Shown here: in pieces, positions 41,795 to 51,728 of the stretch
How positions within the stretch are numbered: the stretch's first letter is position 1
How the letters are laid out: every line of letters starts with the position of its first letter
NCBI RefSeq assembly: GCF_026239735.1
Contig: NZ_JAPIVT010000003.1
Span: 372,001-436,000 of the forward strand
DNA length: 64,000 nucleotides
Direction: 5' to 3'
Origin: Pedobacter sp. MC2016-05
GTDB lineage: Bacteria > Bacteroidota > Bacteroidia > Sphingobacteriales > Sphingobacteriaceae
Notes under the pieces: generated by a model
Seen by the model: the letters and a program-made list of their open reading frames with translations, nothing else
Database searches by the model: none
Told to the model about the DNA's origin: nothing
Translations under genes and position numbers: made by a program

Positions 41795-43012
41795 ATGGCA
41801 GCACCTAGTTCAAGTTTTCTTAATAAAAATATACATACAATTAATGCATCTGGTCAACAGGTTGGTAACAGCAGAGCGATACCAAATGATACACCAGAAG
41901 TTTTGAAGAAACGCTTCTATCTTGATGATTTACTAATCACCAAAGATTCAGATGGTAATGAAGGTTTTACTGGCTTGGTTAACTTCAATGGCGCAAATTA
42001 TAAGTACCACAATCCTAACAGAATGGGTTCATTACGTTCATTTAATGGTGATTATCAATGTAATTACACAGATGCAGGATTGAATACTTTTGCTCACGCA
42101 AAAGTTTCTGAAACAATAACAACACCAGCTAACAGGATTAAATTATTAACCAATTTCAAATCAAGTTTTTACGATAATTCAACTTTACGGGGTTACCAAT
42201 GGAGGGCAATTGGTGGTACTTGGTTTACCACCACTACAACCGCTGATACACTAACAGCACAGCAAACACTGGATATAATTGATACTATTTATACATCACT
42301 GGGTGAACCGCAATTGGTTGAAATTAGACCTTGGATAGAAAATCCAGAAGGTAGGTTTTATGGTGATATTCATATTGTTTCCGTTAGTGAACCAATTGAA
42401 CCATTGAGAGTTGAATTTAGGCAGATAAGTAGTGGAGCGTGTTCAAGTGGGGGTGAATTAAGAGATATATTTATGCGGATTCCAGAGTTTAATAGGCTTG
42501 AAACTGATGTGCAGGAATTTGCTACCTCTACAGGGATTTTTGCATATGCAAATGAAGATATGATTTTACCTGCAACAAGTGGTTATTATGCATCTTTAAC
42601 TGGCAACATCAACAAAGTATTTTATTTAACACCCGATGGTGAGTTTGTGCAGTGGATTTATTGTCAACCAACATCTGTTATTAAAGTTTCAATCTTGGTT
42701 CAAGTGTTTGCATCTGGTTACTATTCTGTTAGTGCCGTAAGAACAGCGCAAGCTGGATTTAATCAATCAATCACAATTAGTGGTGGTGCATCTGCTTTTA
42801 TTGGAAGTAATCCAAATCCAATAGGTTCAATTTTTTTCAGCGTAACTATACCAGAAAATGAATCACAAGGTACTTATGTTGGTAATCACAGTATTGACTA
42901 TGTTGACCAATTAAGCTGGGAAAAAGGAGTTTTCTCAGTTACTGATGGTGGTGATAACCAGACTACAAATGATAACATTTCCGTAAACGTTTTTTCTGCA
43001 CAGGAAAGTTAA
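41795..43012 (+). CDS. Probable tail-associated structural protein
   Basis: This 405-residue protein is rich in S, T, N and aromatic strands, without recognised catalytic residues. An N-terminal region (about 1-90) and a C-terminal beta domain (IFFSVTIPENESQGTYVGNHSIDYVDQLSW) suggest a baseplate or fibre component. It forms its own unit between late box 4 and a terminator at 43096. No family name can be given. Confidence 0.55.
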   Translation: MAAPSSSFLNKNIHTINASGQQVGNSRAIPNDTPEVLKKRFYLDDLLITKDSDGNEGFTGLVNFNGANYKYHNPNRMGSLRSFNGDYQCNYTDAGLNTFAHAKVSETITTPANRIKLLTNFKSSFYDNSTLRGYQWRAIGGTWFTTTTTADTLTAQQTLDIIDTIYTSLGEPQLVEIRPWIENPEGRFYGDIHIVSVSEPIEPLRVEFRQISSGACSSGGELRDIFMRIPEFNRLETDVQEFATSTGIFAYANEDMILPATSGYYASLTGNINKVFYLTPDGEFVQWIYCQPTSVIKVSILVQVFASGYYSVSAVRTAQAGFNQSITISGGASAFIGSNPNPIGSIFFSVTIPENESQGTYVGNHSIDYVDQLSWEKGVFSVTDGGDNQTTNDNISVNVFSAQES

Positions 43013-43095
43013 TTTATATTATAAGTAAGTATTCTTGAATAGAATAAATCATATTATCTTTACAATGTTTGATTTATAATTTGTTAGTACTTGTT

Positions 43096-43126
43096 AAAGG
43101 CAATCATTTATTTGGTTGCCTTTTTT
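43096..43126 (+). terminator. Terminator before late box 5
   Basis: AAAGGCAA (43096-43103) pairs with TTGCCTTT (43116-43123) and runs into a T tail. The core GGCAATCA...GGTTGCC is shared with hairpins at 46111 and 50712. Confidence 0.8.
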
Positions 43127-43139
43127 ATTATGCATAACC

Positions 43140-43152
43140 TATAATATTTATT
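43140..43152 (+). promoter_or_regulatory. Late box 5
   Basis: TATAATATTTATT, 10 bases before the ATG at 43163 and 13 bases after the terminator tail. Confidence 0.65.
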
Positions 43153-43162
43153 GGTTAAAAAC

Positions 43163-46105
43163 ATGAATCAATCTATATACTTATTAGGTAATGATGGAAG
43201 CTGGGGTAAATTGGATATTGAAGATTTATCCCTAGCTGAAACAACATTCTCAATATCTGATATTAATGACATCACAGCGAGAAAAGATACTGTAACCACT
43301 AATATTACAATCAAAGCAACTAAAAACAATAATAGAATACTTGGTAATATCTATAATTTAAACGTTACCAATAATCAGAATAATCCAAAAAACATTTATA
43401 ACAATTTCAATTTAAACGGGGATGTTGAATGCTTATTATTTGAAAACGATTCTCTAATCTGCAAAGGATTATTTAAAATAATTGAAGTCATGTTTAAGGG
43501 TGATGTCATCAGTTATGAATGTATGATAACTGGTTACAGGAATAACTTTTTCTCAAAGTTAGGGGATAAACTTTTATCTGATTTAGATTTTACTGAATTT
43601 AATCACCAATATTCTGTTGCCAATATTTTAAATAATTGGGGTGGTGACGTTGAAACGGGTAAAGGTTACGTTTATGGTTTAGCAGATTACGGTAATTCAA
43701 CTTGGGTTGATGAAGCCACTGTTAACAACATTGAGTTTAAAAATCTGAGACCATCGTTTTTTCTAAATGAGTATTTCAAAAAAATATTTGCTCAGACTGA
43801 TTATTCTTTTGAAGTTGTTGGAAGTAATAAATTTAAATCATTTTTCAATTCTTTAGTTGTACCCAATAATTCTGATGTACTAGCTAATTTCTTGAAAAAA
43901 GAGAAACTTACATCTGCAACAAAAACATCTACGCAAAGATTCAGAACTGGTAAATATCAAACCGTTAATGATAGTGTACTTGTTCCTAACATCAAGTGGG
44001 ATAACGTCACCAAGTATTCCAATGTTATCAACATGAATGATTCAGCGTATTTGGATTACACCAGTAATGTGTTTTTAGTTGATAGAGATTTAAATACCTC
44101 AATTGAAGTATCTGCAACTATTCAAGGTGATACTGATTTTTTAAGCAATGGGAGGTCACAGGATGTTTTGGATACAACAATTACTATGCATGTAATGACC
44201 AGACCCAATGACCAAACAGCATGGAACAAAACAGCTTCATCTACACCGCAAAGAATACATACTGATGGTATGAATTGGCGTACTGGATTACATAAATTCA
44301 AATTGAAATCTAATTTGGTTTTACCAAATGGTGGGCAAATGTATATAGCATTTGAATGTACAGATTATCACACCGAGTATTATGACTTTATGAAACGTCC
44401 TAAAGATGATATGTTTTATGTCTCAATTTTACCCAATGATACTTTTATCAATATAGGTGATGTTTCAACTGATTCTAAAATCACTTTAGAACTGAATGAT
44501 ACAATTGATTTCAAGAATAACCAAAGCATAAACACTTATAAGCAACAAGATTTTATAAAGTCAATAATGGCTTTACTGAATCTAATGATTTATACCAAAG
44601 CAGATAACCCAAAGCATATCATATTTGAAACTTACAATGATTTTTATAGTAAATGTTTAACTACCAATATTAAAGGTAACGCTGTTGACTGGTCTTCAAA
44701 GATGGATTTTAAAGAACTTTCAACGTTACCATTTGCAAACAATTATAAATCCTATAATTTCACCTATAAAGATGATGCTGATTACCTTAATAAGTACATC
44801 AAAGATAGTTATGGTGTAAATTATGGCTCTTTTAAATATAAGAATGCCAATGGCAGTACTGATAAATCTATTGAGGTAATATTTGCGCCAACACCTATTA
44901 TGGGTGATAAAGGGAAAAAACAATTTCCAGCATTCTATCAACTAGATAATAATAACAATAAAGTAGCAAAACAAACGGTAATTAGGTTATTAGCTTACAA
45001 TGGCACAAAAAGTTGTGATACATTCAACGTTGGAAAATGGTTTCAAAATCCAAATGATAATAATAACTGGACTTTCCAACCCTTTATTACTGACTTAAAC
45101 TATTACATTCAGTTACATCATACACATGATGTGACCAATATGGATTTAAATTTCAATACACCTAATGAAATTTTCTACACCCAAAACCAAACACCAGATT
45201 ATATTTATCCATCATTATATTTTGACCAGATACGAGAATTTAATGATAGCAATACTGCAATTGTAGATGCTCGAGTGCTTGTTAATGAAATTGATGTAGC
45301 TAATCTAGATTTTAAGACACCAATTTACTTTGATTCACCTACTGGTGATGGCTATTTTAAATTAATAAAACTTGAATATGGTTCATCGGGTACATCTTCA
45401 ATAGCTAGTTTTCAAAAGATTTTTCTTGCTGAAAGTTATGGTCAAAATACTTTTGAAAATAAACCATTATCAAAATATATTACCAATTCAAACTGTACAA
45501 CATCCGAGAGCAGATATATTACAATCCCTGCTGGAAAATACACTTCATTGATATCTCAATTGGATGCAGATAATTTAGCGCAAGCAGAATTTAATGAACT
45601 GGAAAATACATTAAGTCCTTTAAACATTTGTGTAAATACTGGTAATTCATTTCAATTAAGCTATAGCGATACTAATGCGACTGCATGCTCAATAGCTGTT
45701 GATGGATTTGAATACTATACCCAAAATGGTGGGTTAGCCAACGGTGATATCTTATTTAAGAAAACCAGTAATATATACTTGAGGTGTAATAAGGGTTTTT
45801 ACTCTAATAGTACCAACTGGTATGCTGCTGATGAAAATGGGCAAATTTATAATTCTGGCAGTTGCAATAATGTTGGTTTAAATGAAGTAACTATGGCTTA
45901 TTCAATAACCAAATCATCTTCATGTAACTATGCAAACCAAGGTATTCAATTGGATACATTCTTTTTCTCAACGTATTTAAATATAGGTGAGAAAATTTAT
46001 TCAGATAATGGGAATACACCAGTTGGTGAAGGGTGGTATAGCGATGCATATTACAGCTATCAAACAGATTCAACTGGCACTATAATAAATCAGCAATACT
46101 GCTAA
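43163..46105 (+). CDS. Large tail protein with C-terminal DUF5977-like segment
   Basis: The ATG at 43163 gives 980 residues; a TTG at 43151 is unlikely. The N-terminal 450 residues resemble tail-tip or baseplate hub proteins in their alternating strands. Near 780-820 the text SESRYITIPAGKYTSLISQLDADNLAQAEFNE matches the DUF5977 pattern of Bacteroidota surface and phage proteins, followed by Cys-containing repeats (NGGLANGDILFKKT.. and later GIQLDTFFFSTYLNIGEKIYSDNG). It probably contributes to the tail tip next to the tape measure. It is a single-gene unit. Confidence 0.65.
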   Translation: MNQSIYLLGNDGSWGKLDIEDLSLAETTFSISDINDITARKDTVTTNITIKATKNNNRILGNIYNLNVTNNQNNPKNIYNNFNLNGDVECLLFENDSLICKGLFKIIEVMFKGDVISYECMITGYRNNFFSKLGDKLLSDLDFTEFNHQYSVANILNNWGGDVETGKGYVYGLADYGNSTWVDEATVNNIEFKNLRPSFFLNEYFKKIFAQTDYSFEVVGSNKFKSFFNSLVVPNNSDVLANFLKKEKLTSATKTSTQRFRTGKYQTVNDSVLVPNIKWDNVTKYSNVINMNDSAYLDYTSNVFLVDRDLNTSIEVSATIQGDTDFLSNGRSQDVLDTTITMHVMTRPNDQTAWNKTASSTPQRIHTDGMNWRTGLHKFKLKSNLVLPNGGQMYIAFECTDYHTEYYDFMKRPKDDMFYVSILPNDTFINIGDVSTDSKITLELNDTIDFKNNQSINTYKQQDFIKSIMALLNLMIYTKADNPKHIIFETYNDFYSKCLTTNIKGNAVDWSSKMDFKELSTLPFANNYKSYNFTYKDDADYLNKYIKDSYGVNYGSFKYKNANGSTDKSIEVIFAPTPIMGDKGKKQFPAFYQLDNNNNKVAKQTVIRLLAYNGTKSCDTFNVGKWFQNPNDNNNWTFQPFITDLNYYIQLHHTHDVTNMDLNFNTPNEIFYTQNQTPDYIYPSLYFDQIREFNDSNTAIVDARVLVNEIDVANLDFKTPIYFDSPTGDGYFKLIKLEYGSSGTSSIASFQKIFLAESYGQNTFENKPLSKYITNSNCTTSESRYITIPAGKYTSLISQLDADNLAQAEFNELENTLSPLNICVNTGNSFQLSYSDTNATACSIAVDGFEYYTQNGGLANGDILFKKTSNIYLRCNKGFYSNSTNWYAADENGQIYNSGSCNNVGLNEVTMAYSITKSSSCNYANQGIQLDTFFFSTYLNIGEKIYSDNGNTPVGEGWYSDAYYSYQTDSTGTIINQQYC

Positions 46106-46110
46106 TTATA

Positions 46111-46139
46111 AGGGTAATCATTAAGTTGGTTACCCTTTC
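46111..46139 (+). terminator. Terminator before late box 6
   Basis: AGGGTAATC (46111-46119) pairs with GGTTACCCT (46128-46136) over nine bases with one G-U pair, followed by TTTCT. Confidence 0.75.
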
Positions 46140-46144
46140 TGCTT

Positions 46145-46157
46145 TATAATATTTATC
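46145..46157 (+). promoter_or_regulatory. Late box 6 (tape measure)
   Basis: TATAATATTTATC followed by GCCAAAC, 14 bases before the ATG at 46172. The downstream CGCCAAACA is shared with late box 8. Confidence 0.7.
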
Positions 46158-46171
46158 GCCAAACACCCAAC

Positions 46172-48514
46172 ATGGCAGATAACAACCAAGAGAGAATTTT
46201 ATTTGATATTGAAGTTCAATCAAATAACAGTCAAGTCACTCAAACAATTGAATCTATTGACCAATTAAACGATAAGTTACTTTATTGGAAAGACCTTCAA
46301 AAGGCGGCAGCAAACCCAAAAGACCTAGCTGAAGCAAACCAAAAAATAAAAGAGATTAAAGGAAGTATTGACCAGATGAATAAGTCTGGTAATGCTGCAC
46401 CTTTCAAGTCTTTTAAAACCCAAATGAGGGAAGCGAGGGAAGAAGCGTTAAGGCTTTCAATGGCAGGTGATACTACAAGTGCAGCATATCAAGCAGCAGC
46501 ACAAAGAATTGCAGATTTGCGTGACCAGATGGATGTTCTTAACAGAACAACAGCGAGTTACGATAGTGGGAATAAATTTATGGGTGCATCCAAAGCAATT
46601 GGACTTATAGCATCTTCAGCACAAGGTCTTCAGGGAACTATGGTCACATTAGGTTTAAGTTCTGATACGGCTGCTGATTCCATAAATAAACTTATGGCAC
46701 TTCAAAGCATTATTGAATTGAGCGATACGTGGGCAGATTCAGTGGAGTTCTTAAGACCAATGTTAACTAGATTAGGCATTTTAAAAGCAGTTCAAGCTGA
46801 AGTTACAGTAGCTACAGAAGCATCAACAGCAGCCACAATTACACAAAGTACAGTTACTACAGCAGCTACAACAGCAACAAATACATTTTCAAAAGCATTA
46901 ATAGCTATTCCTTTACTGGCAATAGTTGCTCTAATTACTTATTTGGTCGCAAACTTTGATGATATTAAAAAATCTGTTAAGTCATTATTACCAGAAATGT
47001 CTGGTGCATCTGACACTTTTGATAAGTTCAAAAATATCTTAGTAGGCGTTGGAAATGTGATAGTACAATATTTCTTAATTCCAATTAAAGCAGCAGTAGC
47101 ATTAATTAAAGGTGATTTCAAAGGTGCTATTAATGAAATGAAAAATGGTTTGAACGTTGTTAAAAACTTCAAAGATGGTCAAGCCAAAGGTGAAGCAAAC
47201 GACAGAGCAGCAGCAAGAAAAAAAGAGCTTGAAGATGATATTAAATTATATGATAACAAAATTGAAATCCTCAAAGCATCAGGTAAGAAGACAGAAAAGT
47301 TTGAACGTGACCAGTTAATCAGAAAGTTAGCCCTAGCTGCAGATGATACAGAAGCAACTAAGAAAGTATTACAAGAAAGAGCGGTTTTTGAGGCTTCAAC
47401 CGCTAAAAAGAATGCTGATGAAGCTGATAAAATAGCAAAGGAAAAAGCAGCTAAAACTAAACAAGCTGCTGAAAAAGCAAAAGCAGAAAGAGATAAATTA
47501 AAGCAGCAAGAAGATGCTGAAATAAAGAAAACAGAAGAAGCTATTACTGCTGCAAACAAAGTAATTGAAGATGCTTCCAGAACTGCACGAGAGAAAGAAG
47601 TAAATGAGGTTTATTTGAAGTATTCAACATTGATTGATGGTGCAATGAAGCATGGTCAAGATGTTATTGCTCTTCAAAGTGCTCAAAACACTGAAATTTT
47701 AGCACTTAATAAAAAGCATGATGAAGAGCAAGCTAAAGCAAAAAAAGAAGCTGCTGATAAAGCCTTAATTGAGGAAAACAATAGATATAAAGCATTAGCA
47801 GAGGCAAAAGTATTAGAAGTTGAAAATGCTAATGTCATCAATGATGGTGATTCACCCGATACTGTCAGAGGTAAATTACAAGCTGTTGCAGATGTTAAAT
47901 TCTTGGTTTCAGAAGCTATTTTTCAAAGAGAATTAGAACAATTAAAAGGTCAGGATGAACAAATTAGACTTCTGAAGGCAAAACATGAAAAGGAATTAAC
48001 TGATAATGAAAAAGCCAATGCAGAAGCTAGGGCTAATATAGCTAAGGGTGAAAAAGAATCAAAGTTGTTAATGGCACAAGCTGTTGGTGATGGTTTATCA
48101 GCAGTAGGTGAAATAGTAGGTGAGCAAACAGTCGCTGCAAAGGGATTAGCAATTGCATCATCAGCAATTAATACATATAGTGCAATTGCAGGTCAATTGG
48201 CAGCATTCTCAAAAGTACCAATTCCTGGTTATGCGATAGCACAGGCAATAGCAACTGGTGTATTTGGCTTGGCAAATATTAAGAAAATTGCATCAACAAA
48301 TGTACCTACTAAGGGTGGTTCTGGTGGTGCAAGGGTTGCCATTCCACCAACCATCAATTCTACTGTACTTAGACAAAGTGAAAATGGTACTACGGCAATG
48401 GTTGGTGCAATTACTGATTCAAAATCTGGACCAGTAAGAACTTATTTGGTTAATAAAGATTTGCAAACACAAGCGCAAAAAGATGCTTTAAAAGAAAAGT
48501 ATTCAAACGTGTAA
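46172..48514 (+). CDS. Tape measure protein
   Basis: At 780 residues it has the typical build: helical N terminus with Q/N/S-rich coiled coils, a hydrophobic segment (FSKALIAIPLLAIVALITYLVANF, about 235-260) , very long A/E/K-rich coiled coil (about 340-650) and a second apolar stretch near 680-730 (GLAIASSAINTYSAIAGQLAAF). It sets tail length and is ejected with DNA. It is encoded upstream of the head genes, opposite to the usual order. Confidence 0.88.
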   Translation: MADNNQERILFDIEVQSNNSQVTQTIESIDQLNDKLLYWKDLQKAAANPKDLAEANQKIKEIKGSIDQMNKSGNAAPFKSFKTQMREAREEALRLSMAGDTTSAAYQAAAQRIADLRDQMDVLNRTTASYDSGNKFMGASKAIGLIASSAQGLQGTMVTLGLSSDTAADSINKLMALQSIIELSDTWADSVEFLRPMLTRLGILKAVQAEVTVATEASTAATITQSTVTTAATTATNTFSKALIAIPLLAIVALITYLVANFDDIKKSVKSLLPEMSGASDTFDKFKNILVGVGNVIVQYFLIPIKAAVALIKGDFKGAINEMKNGLNVVKNFKDGQAKGEANDRAAARKKELEDDIKLYDNKIEILKASGKKTEKFERDQLIRKLALAADDTEATKKVLQERAVFEASTAKKNADEADKIAKEKAAKTKQAAEKAKAERDKLKQQEDAEIKKTEEAITAANKVIEDASRTAREKEVNEVYLKYSTLIDGAMKHGQDVIALQSAQNTEILALNKKHDEEQAKAKKEAADKALIEENNRYKALAEAKVLEVENANVINDGDSPDTVRGKLQAVADVKFLVSEAIFQRELEQLKGQDEQIRLLKAKHEKELTDNEKANAEARANIAKGEKESKLLMAQAVGDGLSAVGEIVGEQTVAAKGLAIASSAINTYSAIAGQLAAFSKVPIPGYAIAQAIATGVFGLANIKKIASTNVPTKGGSGGARVAIPPTINSTVLRQSENGTTAMVGAITDSKSGPVRTYLVNKDLQTQAQKDALKEKYSNV

Positions 48515-48518
48515 ACGA

Positions 48519-48531
48519 TATAATATTTATG
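48519..48531 (+). promoter_or_regulatory. Late box 7 (prohead protease)
   Basis: TATAATATTTATG, 13 bases before the ATG at 48545 and five bases after the tape measure stop. Confidence 0.65.
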
Positions 48532-48544
48532 GGGTAAAAGTATA

Positions 48545-49171
48545 ATGATAAAGAAATTACCCCTTATTGAATTACTTATTGACCCCGACAAAGAATCATT
48601 TGTATCAGCTATTTCACTGGTTAGTCAACCAGCAGTAGAAAGTTCTTTTATTGTTTTTTCAGATGATAAAACAGGATTCAATAACTATCAGCAATTCAAA
48701 TTTGATAGTGATGAGAAGAAAGAATTGATGGGAATCGCAATGAGAGCCGATACACCAATTTACAGAAATGACCCTGCAATGGGTGAATTTCTAGTTACGT
48801 TTTCTAAAGATACTATTAGACTGATTACACAAACATTTGCTAAAAAAGGCTTTAACAATAATATGAACCTTGAGCATTCTACAGTAGATGCAGAATCATT
48901 TGTTTTTCAATCGTATGTAGTTGATGATGAAAAAGGTATTACAGCTCCAAAGAATATTGATGCAAAAGATGGTGATTGGATAGTTGGAGTTAAAGTAGAA
49001 TCTGATGCTGTTTGGAATGACATTAAAGGTGGTTTAAGGTCGGGATTTTCTGTTGAAGGAATTTTTGATTTGATTGATACTAAAACCATTATTGACTTTC
49101 AATTTGCGACTTCACAACCTCTAACATTTGAGCAAGAATTGGATGCTTTAATCTCAAAATACAACCTGTAA
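48545..49171 (+). CDS. XkdF-like prohead serine protease
   Basis: The 208-residue protein opens with LIDPDKESFVSAISLVSQPAVESSFIVF, the mark of XkdF/Peptidase S78-like proteins. Candidate catalytic residues are His111 in NLEHS and Ser166 or Ser169 in GLRSGFSVEG. It would cleave scaffold and capsid subunits during head maturation. Scaffold and capsid genes follow directly, supporting the role. Confidence 0.82.
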   Translation: MIKKLPLIELLIDPDKESFVSAISLVSQPAVESSFIVFSDDKTGFNNYQQFKFDSDEKKELMGIAMRADTPIYRNDPAMGEFLVTFSKDTIRLITQTFAKKGFNNNMNLEHSTVDAESFVFQSYVVDDEKGITAPKNIDAKDGDWIVGVKVESDAVWNDIKGGLRSGFSVEGIFDLIDTKTIIDFQFATSQPLTFEQELDALISKYNL

Positions 49172-49177
49172 AACGTG

Positions 49178-49190
49178 AATAATATTTATC
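49178..49190 (+). promoter_or_regulatory. Late box 8 (scaffold and capsid)
   Basis: AATAATATTTATCGCCAAAC begins here and continues to 49197; the gene starts at 49209. The GCCAAAC extension is the same as at box 6. Confidence 0.65.
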
Positions 49191-49208
49191 GCCAAACAAC
49201 GATAAAAC

Positions 49209-49775
49209 ATGTTCAATAAAAACTTAATCACCAAATTTTTCAAAGTGCTGAATTTCCATGCAGAAAATTTCACTATTGAAAAAATTAAAGATTCAGACCA
49301 AAGTCTTGAATATGCTGAATTAGTGGTTGGTGCTGATATTTTGATTAGTGGCGCAAACGGTAGTGAAGTAGCACCTGATGGTGATTACGCATTAGCAAAT
49401 GGCGCAGAAATCAAAGTTGCAGAAGGTAAAATTGCAGGAGTGGTTAAGGCTGCTGATGAAGAAAAACCAGAAGCAGAACAAGAATTAGCAGAAGAAGAAA
49501 AACCAGAAGATGCACCTGCAAAAGATGAATCAAAAGAAGCTGAATTACAAGCTAAAATTGATGAATTGGAAGCAGAAATCAAACAAATAAAAGAAGGTTT
49601 TTCTGCATTACCAACCAAACAAGATTTAGCAAAATTCCAAAGCGACTTAGAAGCTGAATTTAAAAAATTAGAAAAAATTCCCACTCAATTCTCGACAGTG
49701 GATAAGCGAGTTGAACTACAAGATTCAACCCCAGAAGACAAATTCAAAGCAATCGCTAAGAGTTTCTCAAAATAA
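49209..49775 (+). CDS. Probable scaffolding protein
   Basis: This 188-residue protein is very acidic and coiled-coil rich in the middle (EEEKPEDAPAKDESKEAELQ, then KIDELEAEIKQIKEGF) with a basic/helical C terminus, typical for a scaffold located between protease and capsid genes. The first 70 residues form a small beta domain (VGADILISGANGSEVAPDGDY), which may survive processing. Scaffolds shape the prohead and are removed by the protease encoded just upstream. Confidence 0.7.
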   Translation: MFNKNLITKFFKVLNFHAENFTIEKIKDSDQSLEYAELVVGADILISGANGSEVAPDGDYALANGAEIKVAEGKIAGVVKAADEEKPEAEQELAEEEKPEDAPAKDESKEAELQAKIDELEAEIKQIKEGFSALPTKQDLAKFQSDLEAEFKKLEKIPTQFSTVDKRVELQDSTPEDKFKAIAKSFSK

Positions 49776-49788
49776 TTAGAATACAAAA

Positions 49789-50688
49789 ATGGGATATAAT
49801 ATTTCTCAACTACCTGAATATACCTCTGAACAGTCACGTGAATTCATGGTTAAATCAATTTTAGGTGCTCAAACTTTAGATTTATTATCAAGTGCTGGTT
49901 CATTCAACCCTAATGCTAAAGGTTCAGAAGCAGTACAATTAATGGCTAATGATGTTGTTTTTCAAGATGGAAATGCACATGGTCGTAACCCACAAGGAAA
50001 CACAACTTTATCACAAGCAATTTTGACTGTTAAACCTATCAAGATGCAAATGAATCTTTATCCAAGAGATTTGGAAGCTACTTATGGAGTTGAAGATTTA
50101 AAAGCAAAAATGAAAGGTCAAGTTTACGATGATGCTTTATTTGTAGAATCAATAGGTAATGACGTAGCTGAACAAGTTAAACATGAAATTGAAAAATTAA
50201 CATGGGTTGGTGATACTACTGCAACTGGTAACATGAAATTTGCAGATGGATTTATCAAAACTATCAAAGCTGGTACACACATCGATTTAGCATCAGCAAC
50301 TGGTACAACTGTAACTAAAAAACTTCAAGGTGTTTTTGCTAAAATGCCAGTGGCTATTACTTCTAAGCCTGATTTCAGAATCTTCATTGGTACTGATATG
50401 TACAACGCTTATATAGCAGAACTTGCAGAAAAGAATTTATTCACTGCACAAGCAGAAGGAGTATTATTTGGTACGACTGCAAAATTAGCTGTTGTAGATG
50501 GTTTAATTGGAACTAACACAGTTGTAGCTTCACGTTTACGTAACCTCCGTGCTGGTGGAGAATTACAAGATGCTGCACTTGATAAATGGTACAGTAAAGA
50601 AACTGAGTCAGTGAATTTAGATTCACGTTTTTCAATCGGTTATACTGTTGTTTATCCATTTGAAGTAGGAATTGTAACCTACGCTTAA
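49789..50688 (+). CDS. Major capsid protein
   Basis: At 299 residues, directly behind protease and scaffold, with a HK97-like strand and helix pattern: an N-terminal arm, TLSQAILTVKPIKMQMNLYPRDLEA, a spine helix DDALFVESIGNDVAEQVKHEIEKLTWVGD, and a late FRIFIGTDMYNAYIAEL segment. It forms the head shell. A stem-loop at 50712 separates it from the next gene. Confidence 0.85.
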   Translation: MGYNISQLPEYTSEQSREFMVKSILGAQTLDLLSSAGSFNPNAKGSEAVQLMANDVVFQDGNAHGRNPQGNTTLSQAILTVKPIKMQMNLYPRDLEATYGVEDLKAKMKGQVYDDALFVESIGNDVAEQVKHEIEKLTWVGDTTATGNMKFADGFIKTIKAGTHIDLASATGTTVTKKLQGVFAKMPVAITSKPDFRIFIGTDMYNAYIAELAEKNLFTAQAEGVLFGTTAKLAVVDGLIGTNTVVASRLRNLRAGGELQDAALDKWYSKETESVNLDSRFSIGYTVVYPFEVGIVTYA

Positions 50689-50711
50689 TCAATCATCTAA
50701 AAGGATATAAT

Positions 50712-50735
50712 GAGGGTAATCAATCGGTTGCCCTC
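50712..50735 (+). terminator. Hairpin after capsid gene, possible attenuator
   Basis: GAGGGTAATC (50712-50721) pairs with GGTTGCCCTC (50726-50735) over ten positions with G-U pairs and a 4-base loop. No T run follows and no late box lies before the next gene, so partial termination or mRNA stabilisation is likelier than a full stop. Confidence 0.55.
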
Positions 50736-50760
50736 TCAAAAATAATTAATACAAACAAAC

Positions 50761-51285
50761 ATGGCATGTGAATCAATTGACCCTTATTTAAGGGAATGTG
50801 GTAAGGTAGATGCAGGTATTAGAACTAACTATTTAATTGCATTTGCTGACTTAGCTAAAATTGATGCAACTGGTGAGGTTTATTCAACATCTGTCAATGG
50901 TATCGTTTCCAACATTGCTTTAGCATCAGGTAAGAAATTTGTGCAGGTAGATAATACATCTAAAACTGGTGCATTCAAAGCTAGTTCAACCAGAGCGGAT
51001 AATGGTGTAATCACTTCAACACAAGAATACACAATGGGAATCGACAACTTTTCAGCTAAATCAAACACCTTCATTGATAAATTATTGGGCAATCCGGTAG
51101 TGATTTTAACCAAGATGAAATCTGGTAAATATGGTGCTTTAGGTCTAGATGGAACGTTGTTTTTATCAACTGCAGAAACAACTGTTGATGATGCAACAAA
51201 TGGTACATCTCTAACCTTTACTGGTGACAGTTCTAAACGACCAGCAGAAGTTGATGCAACTATTGTAGCGTCTTTAATCGCTTAA
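50761..51285 (+). CDS. Probable major tail protein or capsid-associated protein
   Basis: This 174-residue protein has the length and strand-rich character of a tail tube subunit (VYSTSVNGIVSNIALASGKKFVQVDN..., DKLLGNPVVILTKMKSGKYGALGLDGTLFLS). It follows the capsid gene behind a stem-loop and ends before a terminator at 51312. A capsid decoration protein is an alternative reading. No family is certain. Confidence 0.5.
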   Translation: MACESIDPYLRECGKVDAGIRTNYLIAFADLAKIDATGEVYSTSVNGIVSNIALASGKKFVQVDNTSKTGAFKASSTRADNGVITSTQEYTMGIDNFSAKSNTFIDKLLGNPVVILTKMKSGKYGALGLDGTLFLSTAETTVDDATNGTSLTFTGDSSKRPAEVDATIVASLIA

Positions 51286-51311
51286 TCAAAAAAATACAGT
51301 CTTCATTTTTC

Positions 51312-51341
51312 AGCCTTTGCCGTTCTGGTGAAGGCTTTTTT
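51312..51341 (+). terminator. Terminator before late box 9
   Basis: AGCCTT (51312-51317) and AAGGCT (51331-51336) close a longer imperfect stem with inner CC/GG pairs, followed by a T6 run. Confidence 0.8.
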
Positions 51342-51348
51342 ATTGGCT

Positions 51349-51361
51349 TATAATATTTATT
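51349..51361 (+). promoter_or_regulatory. Late box 9 (portal unit)
   Basis: TATAATATTTATT, 13 bases before the ATG at 51375, directly after the terminator. Confidence 0.7.
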
Positions 51362-51374
51362 CACCAAAAAACAG

Positions 51375-51728
51375 ATGATTTTAATTGATAAAAAAGCCAG
51401 CATTCAAACGATAATTTTTTACACTGATAAGTTTAGTGATGACTTGGTGTATCTATTAAAAATCAACTCAGATTCTACTAATGAATCACATCAATTTGAA
51501 CTTCTTGAAAATAATAGTACTGATAAATATAGGTATTTAAAATACACTATTCCAACGACTGATTTTAACGAGGTTTCCAATGGCTTTTATAACTATTCAA
51601 TGATTAATCCTGATACCAATATGGTTATCAGGCAGGGTAAATTATTGATTAGAGATGAAGCAAATGACGATGTGATTATTCAACCAGAATCTGATGGAAA
51701 TGAGAATTGGATAGAATACAATGGATAG
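51375..51728 (+). CDS. Hypothetical phage protein upstream of the portal
   Basis: The 117-residue protein is beta-rich (VYLLKINSDSTNESHQFELLEN, YLKYTIPTTDFNEVSNGFYNYSMI) and overlaps the portal start by eight bases. Small beta proteins encoded next to portals are often virion decoration or neck components; none can be named here. Confidence 0.55.
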   Translation: MILIDKKASIQTIIFYTDKFSDDLVYLLKINSDSTNESHQFELLENNSTDKYRYLKYTIPTTDFNEVSNGFYNYSMINPDTNMVIRQGKLLIRDEANDDVIIQPESDGNENWIEYNG

